The notes under the pieces were generated by a model that searched no databases, was not told the DNA's origin, and was given only the letters and a program-made list of their open reading frames with translations. A stretch of 33,933 bases of DNA from Bacteroidota bacterium (GTDB lineage: Bacteria > Bacteroidota > Bacteroidia > JABEUT01): the NCBI GenBank assembly GCA_013285655.1, contig JABDHI010000031.1, forward strand, positions 1 to 33,933, read 5' to 3'. The translations under genes were made by a program, and so were the position numbers. Below are positions 9,939-18,298 of the stretch, one piece after another; position 1 is the first letter of the stretch; every line of letters begins with the position of its first letter.

Positions 9939-10739
9939 ATGGCCAATTCATTTTCAAATAAAGTAGTTTGGGTTACGGGTGCATCCTCAGGTATTGGTGA
10001 GGGATTGGTTAAAGCTTTTGCAAAAGAAGGAGCGAAAGTTATTCTTACTGCCCGTCGTGAAGAGGAGTTATTACGTGTTAAGAAAGAAGCGGGCTTGAAT
10101 GACCAAAACAGCTTTACCCTTCCGCTTGACTTGTATAAGATAGATGATATAGACGGAGCCATTGTTAAGATAAAAGAGAAGTTCTCAGGAATAGATATTC
10201 TTATTTGCAATGCAGGCATAGCCCAACGTTCGTTAGTTAAAGACAGTTTGTTGCAAGTAGACAGGCAGATAATGGAGTTGAACTTCTTTGCTGTTATTGA
10301 GCTGACTAAGAAAGTACTACCGATAATGCTTTCGAAAAAAAGTGGCAATATTGTTGTTATTAGTAGTGTTATGGGTAAAATGGGCATACCGTTCAGGGCT
10401 ATGTATTGTGCATCGAAACATGCATTGCATGGTTTCTTTGAAGCATTACGCGGTGAAGTTTTTAAGGATAACATAAAAGTGCATATTATATGTCCGGGAT
10501 ATGTAAAGACCAATGTTTCAATAAATGCAGTTACATCAGAAGGCCAGGCTCATGGCAAAATGGATAAAGGACAGGAAAAAGGTATAACCCCTGAAAAGTG
10601 TGCCGATGGTATACTTAAAGCTATACGAAAGAATAAGGAAGAAGTATATATTGGTGGCAGTGAAACCATTGCTCCAAGGGTTAAGGTGCTTTTCCCTCGA
10701 TTGTTTTCGGCAATTATTAAACGGGTAGAATTCCATTGA
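9939..10739 (+). CDS. SDR family NAD(P)-dependent oxidoreductase
   Basis: VVWVTGASSGIGEGLVKAFAKEGAKVILTARR (TGxxxGIG), ICNAGIA, ISSVMGKMGIPFRAMYCASKHAL (YxxxK). Confidence 0.92.
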   Translation: MANSFSNKVVWVTGASSGIGEGLVKAFAKEGAKVILTARREEELLRVKKEAGLNDQNSFTLPLDLYKIDDIDGAIVKIKEKFSGIDILICNAGIAQRSLVKDSLLQVDRQIMELNFFAVIELTKKVLPIMLSKKSGNIVVISSVMGKMGIPFRAMYCASKHALHGFFEALRGEVFKDNIKVHIICPGYVKTNVSINAVTSEGQAHGKMDKGQEKGITPEKCADGILKAIRKNKEEVYIGGSETIAPRVKVLFPRLFSAIIKRVEFH

Positions 10740-10740
10740 T

Positions 10741-12036
10741 ATGGGTATGAAATATACAAACACACTCGATTTTGCAAAAGGATTAGATGACAAGGATCCT
10801 TTAAAGAAGTTCAGAAAGAAGTTTCTTTTCCCTAAACATGGAGGTAAGGAAGCCTTGTATTTTACAGGTAATTCGTTAGGCTTGCAACCGGCCAGTGTAA
10901 GTAAGTACATAAATATTGAATTAGAAGATTGGGCAAAATACGCTGTAGAAGGTCATTTTGATGCGCGTAACCCATGGTACTCGTACCACGAAATGTTTGC
11001 TGCGCCAACCGCCAAACTTATGGGTGCTAAGCCCGATGAGGTTGTTGTAATGAATCAGCTTACTGTGAATTTGCATTTAATGATGGTTTCGTTTTACAGG
11101 CCCGATAAAAAGCGTTACAAGATCATTTGTGAGTCCAATGCATTCCCTTCCGACCAATATGCATTGCAAACTCACGTTCAGTCTCACGGGCTCGATCCGC
11201 GTGAAGTACTTATAGAGATTGGTCCGCGTAAAGGTGAGAACCTGGTGCGTTTCGAGGATATTGAGAAAGCGATACGTGATAACGGGAACGAACTTGCTTT
11301 GGTCATAATTGGTGGTGTTAATTATTTAACGGGCCAGGTATTGAACATGCCTGCTATTACCAAAGCAGCGCATAAGGTTGGTGCCTACGCAGCATTTGAT
11401 CTGGCGCACGCCGCCGGTAATATTGAGGTAAAGTTGCACGATTGGGATGTTGATTTTGCGGTATGGTGTACATATAAATATCTCAACTCTGGCCCGGGTG
11501 CAGTGGCTGGTGCATTTATACACGAGAGGCATATAAAGAACCAGAAGCTGATACGTTTTGCAGGCTGGTGGGGGTATGATAAGAAGACAAGGTTTCAAAT
11601 GAATCATGATTTTGAACCGATGAAAACGGCTGAAGGCTGGCAGTTAAGCAATGCTCCTGTGTTTTCGATGGCTGCGCATAAAGCCTCGCTCGATATTTTT
11701 ACAGAAGCAGGTGGTATGAAGCCGTTATGCAAAAAGAGTAAAATGTTAACAGGGTATTTAGAGTTTATCATTGGTGGCTTAAATGAAAAGATAAAAGATA
11801 AAAAAGTAAGATTGGAAATTATTACCCCTAAGGACGAAGATCAGAGGGGATGTCAGCTTTCTATTATAGCACATGGTATGGGACGCGATTTTTATGAAAC
11901 ACTTACTAAGAATGGTGTTTTTTGCGATTGGCGTAATCCGAACGTAGTTAGACTTGCTCCTGTTCCTTTATATAATTCGTTTGAAGATGTGTGGCGTTTT
12001 GGACAAACTGTAGAAAAAGTACTTAAACTGAAATAA
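10741..12036 (+). CDS. kynU: Kynureninase
   Basis: YFTGNSLGLQPASV...HFDARNPWYSYHEMF...MNQLTVNLHLMMVSFYRP...CTYKYLNSGPGAVAGAFIHERH...RFAGWWGYD. PLP-lysine motif YKYLNSGPG. Confidence 0.93.
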   Translation: MGMKYTNTLDFAKGLDDKDPLKKFRKKFLFPKHGGKEALYFTGNSLGLQPASVSKYINIELEDWAKYAVEGHFDARNPWYSYHEMFAAPTAKLMGAKPDEVVVMNQLTVNLHLMMVSFYRPDKKRYKIICESNAFPSDQYALQTHVQSHGLDPREVLIEIGPRKGENLVRFEDIEKAIRDNGNELALVIIGGVNYLTGQVLNMPAITKAAHKVGAYAAFDLAHAAGNIEVKLHDWDVDFAVWCTYKYLNSGPGAVAGAFIHERHIKNQKLIRFAGWWGYDKKTRFQMNHDFEPMKTAEGWQLSNAPVFSMAAHKASLDIFTEAGGMKPLCKKSKMLTGYLEFIIGGLNEKIKDKKVRLEIITPKDEDQRGCQLSIIAHGMGRDFYETLTKNGVFCDWRNPNVVRLAPVPLYNSFEDVWRFGQTVEKVLKLK

Positions 12037-12042
12037 GTTTTA

Positions 12043-12294
12043 ATGACCAGGAAGAAACGATATACTGTAAGATACATACTCGGGTTATGCATATTGCCTT
12101 TTCTTATAATTGGTTATTTTTTTAACAGAACCATTTGGAGTTACCTTACAAAAAAGAAACCTTTTATAGAATGGATGGTTTTGGTTTTAGCTGTAACCAT
12201 TGTCAGTTTGGTGGTTTCTGGTTTAATACGTGGTGACTTTAGGCCGGGCAAACAACCGGTAGATCTTAGTCCAACCAAGATCAAGCACCGCTAA
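12043..12294 (+). CDS. Small two-TM membrane protein, unknown function
   Basis: 83 aa starting 6 bp after the kynU stop. Two hydrophobic segments (YILGLCILPFLIIGYFF, WMVLVLAVTIVSLVVSGLI). Confidence 0.6.
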   Translation: MTRKKRYTVRYILGLCILPFLIIGYFFNRTIWSYLTKKKPFIEWMVLVLAVTIVSLVVSGLIRGDFRPGKQPVDLSPTKIKHR

Positions 12295-12302
12295 TTTATT
12301 TT

Positions 12303-12343
12303 ATGCGACACTTTTGCACACAGATTCAAAATGTGTGTCGCAT
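12303..12343. other. Stem-loop after kynU operon
   Basis: ATGCGACAC-TTTTG (12303-12316) pairs with CAAAA-[TGT]-GTGTCGCAT (12327-12343). Two stacked stems with a 3-nt bulge. Confidence 0.5.
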
Positions 12344-12362
12344 TTTCCAAATTCTTGAATGA

Positions 12363-12386
12363 ATAAAAGTGGGTGCCCACTTTTAT
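12363..12386. repeat. Perfect inverted repeat ATAAAAGTGGG-TG-CCCACTTTTAT
   Basis: 11-bp arms with 2-nt spacer in noncoding DNA. Confidence 0.6.
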
Positions 12387-12392
12387 AAAACT

Positions 12393-12457
12393 GTTACCCT
12401 TTAACATGTTGATTCTCAATATTCTTTTAGAACTGTTACCCATAAATTTTGTTACCC
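12393..12457. repeat. Three direct copies of GTTACCC in intergenic DNA
   Basis: Copies at 12393-12399, 12435-12441 and 12451-12457. The first two share CTGTTACCC. Confidence 0.5.
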
Positions 12458-12754
12458 ACCCCTGGGTTTACACTTTTAATACCTTGTAATGGGTTAATAT
12501 GTTGATATTCAATTTCATGTCCTGAAGCGTTTTTGTGATTTTGTAAACCCCTTCTTCTAAAAAGAACATGTCGTAAACTGTCGGTTTGTGTCATATTACA
12601 CAATTTTTTTTGAGCAATTTAAACTCATTACAAAGATAGCTTGTAGCAATACTATATGTAATAAGGAAGAGTGTAGGGTTTTCAACAACTCGATTTCGTG
12701 ATGGCTAAAGCTTTAATAAGTATAATATCAGTAAACCATATTTTTTAAACAATA

Positions 12755-12781
12755 AATATTTATCGTTTATCGATAAATATT
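12755..12781. promoter_or_regulatory. Putative operator of the DUF2975/XRE pair
   Basis: Dyad AATATTTATCG-TTTAT-CGATAAATATT. Contains tandem TTTATCG-TTTATCG (12759-12772) and the 12-bp palindrome TTTATCGATAAA (12766-12777). Abuts TATATTTG. Confidence 0.6.
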
Positions 12782-12783
12782 GT

Positions 12784-12791
12784 TATATTTG
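12784..12791 (+). promoter_or_regulatory. Candidate Bacteroidetes -7 box (TATATTTG)
   Basis: TAnnTTTG match 25 bp upstream of ATG 12817. Confidence 0.55.
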
Positions 12792-12816
12792 TACCATAAT
12801 TTGAATCCTAAATATT

Positions 12817-13353
12817 ATGTCAAAGACAAACGATTTCGTATTTACAGCCCTAAAGATTGTTTCTTGGGTCATCTTCATTGGTTTATGCATTGAGGCCGGA
12901 GGCTTGGCAGTAAATTTTATTTTCAGTCTGTATAAGCCTGAATTTGTTCAAAATTTATATAATAAATTAGACTTAACGGAAATGTATGAGCGTAGTAAAT
13001 GGGCTTATTTCAGTATGTACAGTTTTGTTTTAGTTATTTCAATTTTGAAGGGGGTACTGTTTTATGTGGTTATAAGATTAGTTAGTAAAATTAATTTGAC
13101 AAAACCCTTCAATAACTATGTAGCCAAGCAAATTTCTTTGATGAGTTATTACACTTTTTCAATAGGAATCTTGAGCTACATTGCCCGGGAAACAGCAATG
13201 TATTTGCAACATCAGGGTTATTTTATTGATAGACTGAACCAGTTTTGGGAAGACAGCCAAGCATTTATTTTGATGGCCGCCATAATTTATGTAATAGCAA
13301 TTATCTTTTCAAGGGGCGTTGAAATGCAAAACGAAAACGATTTAACAGTATAA
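12817..13353 (+). CDS. DUF2975 domain-containing membrane protein
   Basis: About 4 TM segments. Pattern KIVSWVIFIGLCIEAGGLAVNFIF...FYVVIRLVSKINLTKPFNNYVAKQISLMSYYTFSIGILS...QAFILMAAIIYVIAIIFSRGVEMQNENDLTV typical of DUF2975. Confidence 0.87.
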   Translation: MSKTNDFVFTALKIVSWVIFIGLCIEAGGLAVNFIFSLYKPEFVQNLYNKLDLTEMYERSKWAYFSMYSFVLVISILKGVLFYVVIRLVSKINLTKPFNNYVAKQISLMSYYTFSIGILSYIARETAMYLQHQGYFIDRLNQFWEDSQAFILMAAIIYVIAIIFSRGVEMQNENDLTV

Positions 13354-13356
13354 GCT

Positions 13357-13557
13357 ATGCCAATTATTGTAAACCTAGACGTGATGATGGCAAAAAGAAA
13401 GATGTCTTTGAATGAGCTATCAGAGAAGGTGGACTTAACATTAGCTAACCTTTCTATATTAAAAACTGGTAAGGCGAAAGCTGTTCGCTTCAGTACCCTT
13501 GATTCTATTTGCAAGGCATTGAACTGCCAACCAGGAGATATTTTGGAATTTGTTTAG
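13357..13557 (+). CDS. Helix-turn-helix XRE-family transcriptional regulator (YozG-like)
   Basis: MPIIVNLDVMMAKRKMSLNELSEKVDLTLANLSILKTGKAKAVRFSTLDSICKALNCQPGDILEFV: full HTH_3/HTH_26-type domain, 3 bp after DUF2975. Confidence 0.92.
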   Translation: MPIIVNLDVMMAKRKMSLNELSEKVDLTLANLSILKTGKAKAVRFSTLDSICKALNCQPGDILEFV

Positions 13558-13651
13558 TTAAACTTGCAAAATTTCACCGTAGGTTAGAGTTAAGTTATGA
13601 TGTGAAGATTGATATGGGGGCGCAGCGCTTACTGATAAGTAGCTTATGTCA

Positions 13652-15187
13652 TTATCCTGCCCAATTCTCTCTATCCAAGCTCCTGTAATTTATGGCTTCA
13701 GCCAAATGTTGGTTCCCAATATTCTCAGCAGCATCCAAATCGGCAATAGTGCGCGATACTTTAAGTATCCTGTCATAGGCACGTGCAGATAGGTTTAGCT
13801 TTTCCATCGCTGTTTTTAAAAGCTTATGGCCGGCCTCGTCTATTTTGCAATACTCTTTCAATTGTTTCGAGCTCATTTGCGCATTGCAGTAAATACCGCT
13901 TTCTGCAAATCGTTTAGCTTGTATCTCTCTTGCCTTTATAACTCGTCCGCGTACCGATTCACTCTTCTCGCTTACTCTTTCTGATGATAGTTCTCCGTAG
14001 GCAACAGGCACCACTTCTACATGTATATCAATACGGTCGAGTAATGGGCCCGAAATGCGGTTCAGATATTTCTGTACTGTGCCCGGTGCGCATACACATT
14101 CCTTTTGTGGGTGGTTATAAAAACCGCACGGACAAGGATTCATAGATGTTACCAGCATAAACCCTGCCGGATATTCTACTGTAAAGCGTGCGCGCGAAAT
14201 TCGTATAAAACGATCTTCTAACGGTTGACGCATTACTTCTAATACGGTCCTTTTAAATTCCGGTAGCTCATCTAAAAACAATACACCGTTATGTGCCAAC
14301 GATATTTCTCCCGGTTGAGGAAAACTGCCACCACCAACTAAGGCAACATCGCTTATGGTATGGTGTGGTGCCCGGAATGGGCGTGAGGCTATTAACCCTT
14401 TACCGCTACCAACTTTACCGGCTACCGAATGTATTTTGGTGGTTTCCAGTGCTTCATCAAGTGTGAGTGGTGGTAATATGGTTGGTAAGCGTTTTGCTAA
14501 CATGGTTTTACCTGCACCTGGTGGGCCAATTAAAATTACATTATGTCCACCCGAAGCTGCAATCTCTAACGAACGTTTTATATTTTCTTGTCCTTTTACA
14601 TCGGCAAAGTCAACATCGGCAAGCGATAGCTGCGTATAAAAAGTTTCAGAAGCATTTACCACAGTTGGCTTTAAATCACTGTTCCCGTTTAAAAAGTCAA
14701 TAGCTTCTTTAATGTTCTTTATGCCATAAACATCTAATCCTTCAACTATGGCAGCTTCTTCAGCATTTTGCTGTGGCAGTATAATTCCTTTAAATCCTTT
14801 TTCGCGGGCATTAATAGCAATGGGTAATACGCCTTTAATGGGTTGCAATCCGCCATCGAGCGATAGTTCGCCCATAATTATATAATCGCCTACTTTATCA
14901 CCGCTTATTTGTTCTGATGCGGCTAGTATGCCTATAGCAATGGTCAAATCGTACGAAGACCCTTCTTTACGAATATCGGCCGGCGCCATATTTATGGTTA
15001 TCATTTTGCCCGGCAGCTTAAAGCCGTTATTCTTAAGCGCAGCATCAATACGCTGCTGGCTTTCTTTAACGGCACTGTCGGGTAGGCCGACCAAAAAAAA
15101 GTTAACTCCTGCGCTAACATTAACCTCTACTGTAATAGTGGTGGCATCTATACCTGTTACAGCACTTCCATACGTTTTTACCAGCAT
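13652..15187 (-). CDS. comM: YifB family Mg chelatase-like AAA+ ATPase (ComM-like)
   Basis: MLVKTYGSAVTGIDATTITVEVNVSAGVNFFLVGLPDSAVKES...GGHNVILIGPPGAGKTMLAKRLPTILPPL...RPFRAPHHTISDVALVGGG...VTSMNPCPCGFY. Confidence 0.95.
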   Translation of the reverse strand: MLVKTYGSAVTGIDATTITVEVNVSAGVNFFLVGLPDSAVKESQQRIDAALKNNGFKLPGKMITINMAPADIRKEGSSYDLTIAIGILAASEQISGDKVGDYIIMGELSLDGGLQPIKGVLPIAINAREKGFKGIILPQQNAEEAAIVEGLDVYGIKNIKEAIDFLNGNSDLKPTVVNASETFYTQLSLADVDFADVKGQENIKRSLEIAASGGHNVILIGPPGAGKTMLAKRLPTILPPLTLDEALETTKIHSVAGKVGSGKGLIASRPFRAPHHTISDVALVGGGSFPQPGEISLAHNGVLFLDELPEFKRTVLEVMRQPLEDRFIRISRARFTVEYPAGFMLVTSMNPCPCGFYNHPQKECVCAPGTVQKYLNRISGPLLDRIDIHVEVVPVAYGELSSERVSEKSESVRGRVIKAREIQAKRFAESGIYCNAQMSSKQLKEYCKIDEAGHKLLKTAMEKLNLSARAYDRILKVSRTIADLDAAENIGNQHLAEAINYRSLDRENWAG

Positions 15188-15211
15188 GTTCTTTCGATTT
15201 TCTATGGTAAA

Positions 15212-15219
15212 TATATTTG
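15212..15219 (+). promoter_or_regulatory. Candidate Bacteroidetes -7 box (TATATTTG)
   Basis: TAnnTTTG match in the divergent yifB/DUF1295 spacer. Confidence 0.4.
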
Positions 15220-15278
15220 TTATTTTTAAAAACTAATAAGTATCCTTATTTCGTAAGTAGTTTTAAATCCTTATTTAA

Positions 15279-16058
15279 ATGATAATAACCATACTCGTTT
15301 CTGCCCTTATTTGCTGCCTTATAATGCTTTTTGTATGGGCCTGGGCAAAGGCTATCAAAAATGCAGGAGTGGTAGATATATTTTGGGCGTTCAACTTCTC
15401 TATAATAGCTATTGTTATTTGCCTGTTGGCAGACGGTTATTGGGAGCGGAAACTGATAATCTGTGGTATGATATTAGTATGGAGCATGCGTTTGGGCATA
15501 TACTTATTAATACGAGTAGGTTCGCACCTACAGGTAGAAGAAGGCCGTTATAAACGCTTGCGGGAAGAATGGGCACCAAATCCTGATAGAAAGTTTTTCT
15601 TCTTTTTTCAATCACAAGCCTTATCAAATATTTACCTGGCTATTCCATTCTTTATAATTGCGTTCAATAAAAAAAACGAGATATCTGTCTTAGAATATGT
15701 GGGTATTGCAATTTGGGCTATTAGCATTCTGGGCGAAGCTATTGCCGATGCACAATTGAAAAGATTTAAAGGAAAGGCTGCTAACAAGGGGAAAGTGTGT
15801 GATGCAGGATTGTGGAATTATTCACGTCATCCGAATTATTTTTTCGAATCGATGATATGGGTGGGCTATTTTGTGTTTGCGCTTAATGCACCTTATGGCT
15901 GGATTTCGATACTGAGCCCTATAACTATTATTCTTTTACTGTTTAAAGTTACGGGAATACCAATGACCGAGGAACAGGCCGTAAGTTCGAAGGGCGATGC
16001 TTATAAAGAATACCAGAGAACAACCTCTGTATTTGTTCCATGGTTTAAAAAGAAATAG
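15279..16058 (+). CDS. DUF1295 domain-containing integral membrane protein (steroid 5-alpha-reductase-like fold)
   Basis: VDIFWAFNFSIIAIVICLL...RLGIYLLIRVGSHLQVEEGRYKRLREEW...CDAGLWNYSRHPNYFFESMIWVGYFVFAL...KVTGIPMTEEQAVSSKGDAYKEYQRTTSVFVPWF. Confidence 0.9.
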   Translation: MIITILVSALICCLIMLFVWAWAKAIKNAGVVDIFWAFNFSIIAIVICLLADGYWERKLIICGMILVWSMRLGIYLLIRVGSHLQVEEGRYKRLREEWAPNPDRKFFFFFQSQALSNIYLAIPFFIIAFNKKNEISVLEYVGIAIWAISILGEAIADAQLKRFKGKAANKGKVCDAGLWNYSRHPNYFFESMIWVGYFVFALNAPYGWISILSPITIILLLFKVTGIPMTEEQAVSSKGDAYKEYQRTTSVFVPWFKKK

Positions 16059-16062
16059 AATT

Positions 16063-17097
16063 ATGTGGTACACTTCATTACTCGAAAAAGATCTTTTGCC
16101 TGATGCTGCTTTGCGCATAGGCATCCGTAAGCTGTTAAAGCAACGCCTGGAAGATGAAAATAAAGGTAGCCAGGATGCTCAACAGGAGCATTTTATGAAA
16201 TTAATAGCTGAACTGCGTAGCTCTCCCATAGCAATAAATACAGCAGAGGCCAATGAGCAACATTACGAAATGCCGGCTGAGTTCTTTTGTAAAGTATTAG
16301 GTAAGCACTTAAAATACAGTTCTGGTTTTTGGAAAGATGGCGTAACCGATATTGATACATCAGAACGGGATATGCTGGAACTAACCTGCCAACGCGCTGA
16401 ATTAAAAGACGGGCAAAATGTGTTGGAATTAGGTTGCGGTTGGGGCTCTCTTTCATTATTTATGGCTGCTAAATTTCCCAATAGTAAAATAACATCGGTA
16501 TCAAATTCACATAGCCAAAAGGCATTTATTGATGAGCAAGCGAAGAAGAGGAACTTATCGAACCTGACAATTATTACTGCTGATATAAATGCATTTCAAA
16601 TTGAAAGTAAGTTCGATAGGGTTGTATCGGTAGAAATGTTCGAACACATGCGCAATTATGACTTATTGCTAAAGAAAGTGGCGAGCTTTTTAAAGGATGA
16701 TGGCAAATTGTTTGTGCACATTTTTACCCATCGCGAATATGCATACAAGTTTGAAGTAATAGATGAAACGGACTGGATGAGTAAATACTTCTTTACCGGT
16801 GGCATTATGCCGAGTGATCATTTGTTATTGTACTTTCCTGAACACGTTAATGTTGAGAAGCACTGGCGTGTGAGTGGTATCCATTACAATAAAACATCGG
16901 AGGCATGGCTAAGTAACATGGATAAAGCCAAGCCCGAAATAATGGAAATAATGAAGAAAGTATACGGTGAACAGCAAGCCGTAAAATGGTGGGTATACTG
17001 GCGTATATTTTTTATGGCCTGTGCCGAACTGTGGGGTTATAATAATGGTAACGAATGGCTGGTTAGCCATTACTTGTTTACAAAAACTTCTCGGTAA
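16063..17097 (+). CDS. Cyclopropane-fatty-acyl-phospholipid synthase-family SAM-dependent methyltransferase
   Basis: The ORF track starts at 15997 inside DUF1295; ATG 16063 is the natural start. EHYEMPAEFF-like HYEMPAEFFCKVLGKHLKYSSGFW, VLELGCGWGSLSLFMAAKFP, VSVEMFEHMRNYDLLLKK, FTGGIMPSDHLL. Confidence 0.88.
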   Translation: MWYTSLLEKDLLPDAALRIGIRKLLKQRLEDENKGSQDAQQEHFMKLIAELRSSPIAINTAEANEQHYEMPAEFFCKVLGKHLKYSSGFWKDGVTDIDTSERDMLELTCQRAELKDGQNVLELGCGWGSLSLFMAAKFPNSKITSVSNSHSQKAFIDEQAKKRNLSNLTIITADINAFQIESKFDRVVSVEMFEHMRNYDLLLKKVASFLKDDGKLFVHIFTHREYAYKFEVIDETDWMSKYFFTGGIMPSDHLLLYFPEHVNVEKHWRVSGIHYNKTSEAWLSNMDKAKPEIMEIMKKVYGEQQAVKWWVYWRIFFMACAELWGYNNGNEWLVSHYLFTKTSR

Positions 17098-18268
17098 GGA
17101 CCTTTACTTTATCGTAGTGGGCGCGCTTTAAATATCCCTGAATATTACCTTTTGCCCATTCGCCTAATTTAGCTGTAAGCAGTGTAAGGGCTATTAACAT
17201 AGCTCCCAATAAGAATGAGTGAAATATAAAATACATAACGATAAATAAGATTGCCAAATAGATTGGGTATAAGAATAACAGCACGCAGAAAAGAACAGAG
17301 TCGTAGAATTCATCCATATTAGTTGCCACTTTTGATACGCGCCTTGACAGCAGATAAGGCACACAGTTGAAAACAAAAGCAAGATTGTATAAGATGCCGC
17401 ACAATAAAAAAGTTGCGAAAGAACTCCTTTTTAAATAGGATATTTTATTTTCCTTAAGGTAGGTGGCTAGTTCAACTACATTATTCTTTGTTTGGGCATC
17501 TCCTTTTTTTAAGGATTCCAACATGCGAAGTAAAACCTCTCTGCCATTTATAAGGTTCTTTAGAAAGAAAGCAGATAGTATCTTTTGGTTTTCTTGCTCG
17601 GCAGATTTATCGATGATAACGCAATTCTCAGCCAGTTTCTCTTTAAGAATATCATTGAAGCGCTTGAGTGCAACCGGCTGTTCAATCGTAGTGTTTATTT
17701 GCTTGCTTTCTATAATAGGTTGAAATGATAGGTATACCGTATTTTTTGCAGATAGCCATGAGCTATAGTTTATGCTTACCGGCAGCACAGTAAGTTTTTC
17801 GGCTATTGTATTATCCTTCCAGGCACTATAAGCCAGTCTTGCGGTTCCTTTTCGCAGGGTTCTCAGGTTCCATTCATTGGTAGAACCACCTTCTGAAAAA
17901 ATAAGTATGGAACCATCTTCCTTAAATGTTTCAAGGCAGAATGAAAAAGTAGCATCATTCTTAGAAAGATTTTCAGTGCCTTCCTCTCTTCGGAAGATAG
18001 GTACAATATTCAAGAAGCGTAAGATCTTCGAAACAAATGGAGAAGAGAATACATCACCTCTGGCAAGATAATGCAATGATCGTTTATAAAAGGCTGTTAT
18101 TAATAAAGCATCTAAGAAAGAATCGGGGTGATTGGAGGCAACTATAACTGGCCCGTCATTTGGAATGTTTTCCTGCCCTGTAATGTGAATCTCATCAAAG
18201 AAAAAATAGCAAGTAACCCGTATCCAGGCCCGCATTACAGGATGCAATATTTTTTTTGCTGTGTTCAT
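17078..18268 (-). CDS. 1-acyl-sn-glycerol-3-phosphate acyltransferase (PlsC-family)
   Basis: Acyltransferase block NHPDSFLDALLI, NIVPIFRR, FSEGGSTNEWNLRTLRKGTARLAY; C-terminal TM segments. Confidence 0.9.
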   Translation of the reverse strand: MNTAKKILHPVMRAWIRVTCYFFFDEIHITGQENIPNDGPVIVASNHPDSFLDALLITAFYKRSLHYLARGDVFSSPFVSKILRFLNIVPIFRREEGTENLSKNDATFSFCLETFKEDGSILIFSEGGSTNEWNLRTLRKGTARLAYSAWKDNTIAEKLTVLPVSINYSSWLSAKNTVYLSFQPIIESKQINTTIEQPVALKRFNDILKEKLAENCVIIDKSAEQENQKILSAFFLKNLINGREVLLRMLESLKKGDAQTKNNVVELATYLKENKISYLKRSSFATFLLCGILYNLAFVFNCVPYLLSRRVSKVATNMDEFYDSVLFCVLLFLYPIYLAILFIVMYFIFHSFLLGAMLIALTLLTAKLGEWAKGNIQGYLKRAHYDKVKVLTEKFL

Positions 18269-18298
18269 GCCTGTAATCGAAACACGTAATTCAAGTTG

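Noticed and set aside
9857-10513. 218-aa minus-strand ORF
   Set aside because: Lies antisense across the well-supported SDR gene; no recognisable domain. Shadow ORF.
10536-10910. 124-aa and 75-aa minus-strand ORFs at the SDR/kynU junction
   Set aside because: Antisense to two confident genes and without recognisable domains.
12364-12513. CRISPR-like array from the repeated GTTACCC and TTAAYATGTTGAT motifs
   Set aside because: Repeats are too short, diverged and irregularly spaced (42 and 16 bp), and no cas genes are present.
12817-13557. Classical toxin-antitoxin locus
   Set aside because: Gene order and an XRE protein are TA-like, but DUF2975 is a multi-TM protein not known as a toxin. 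Kept as a regulator pair only.
13558-13651. Terminator between the XRE gene and yifB
   Set aside because: Only weak, short dyads (CTTA...TAAG) and no T-tract.
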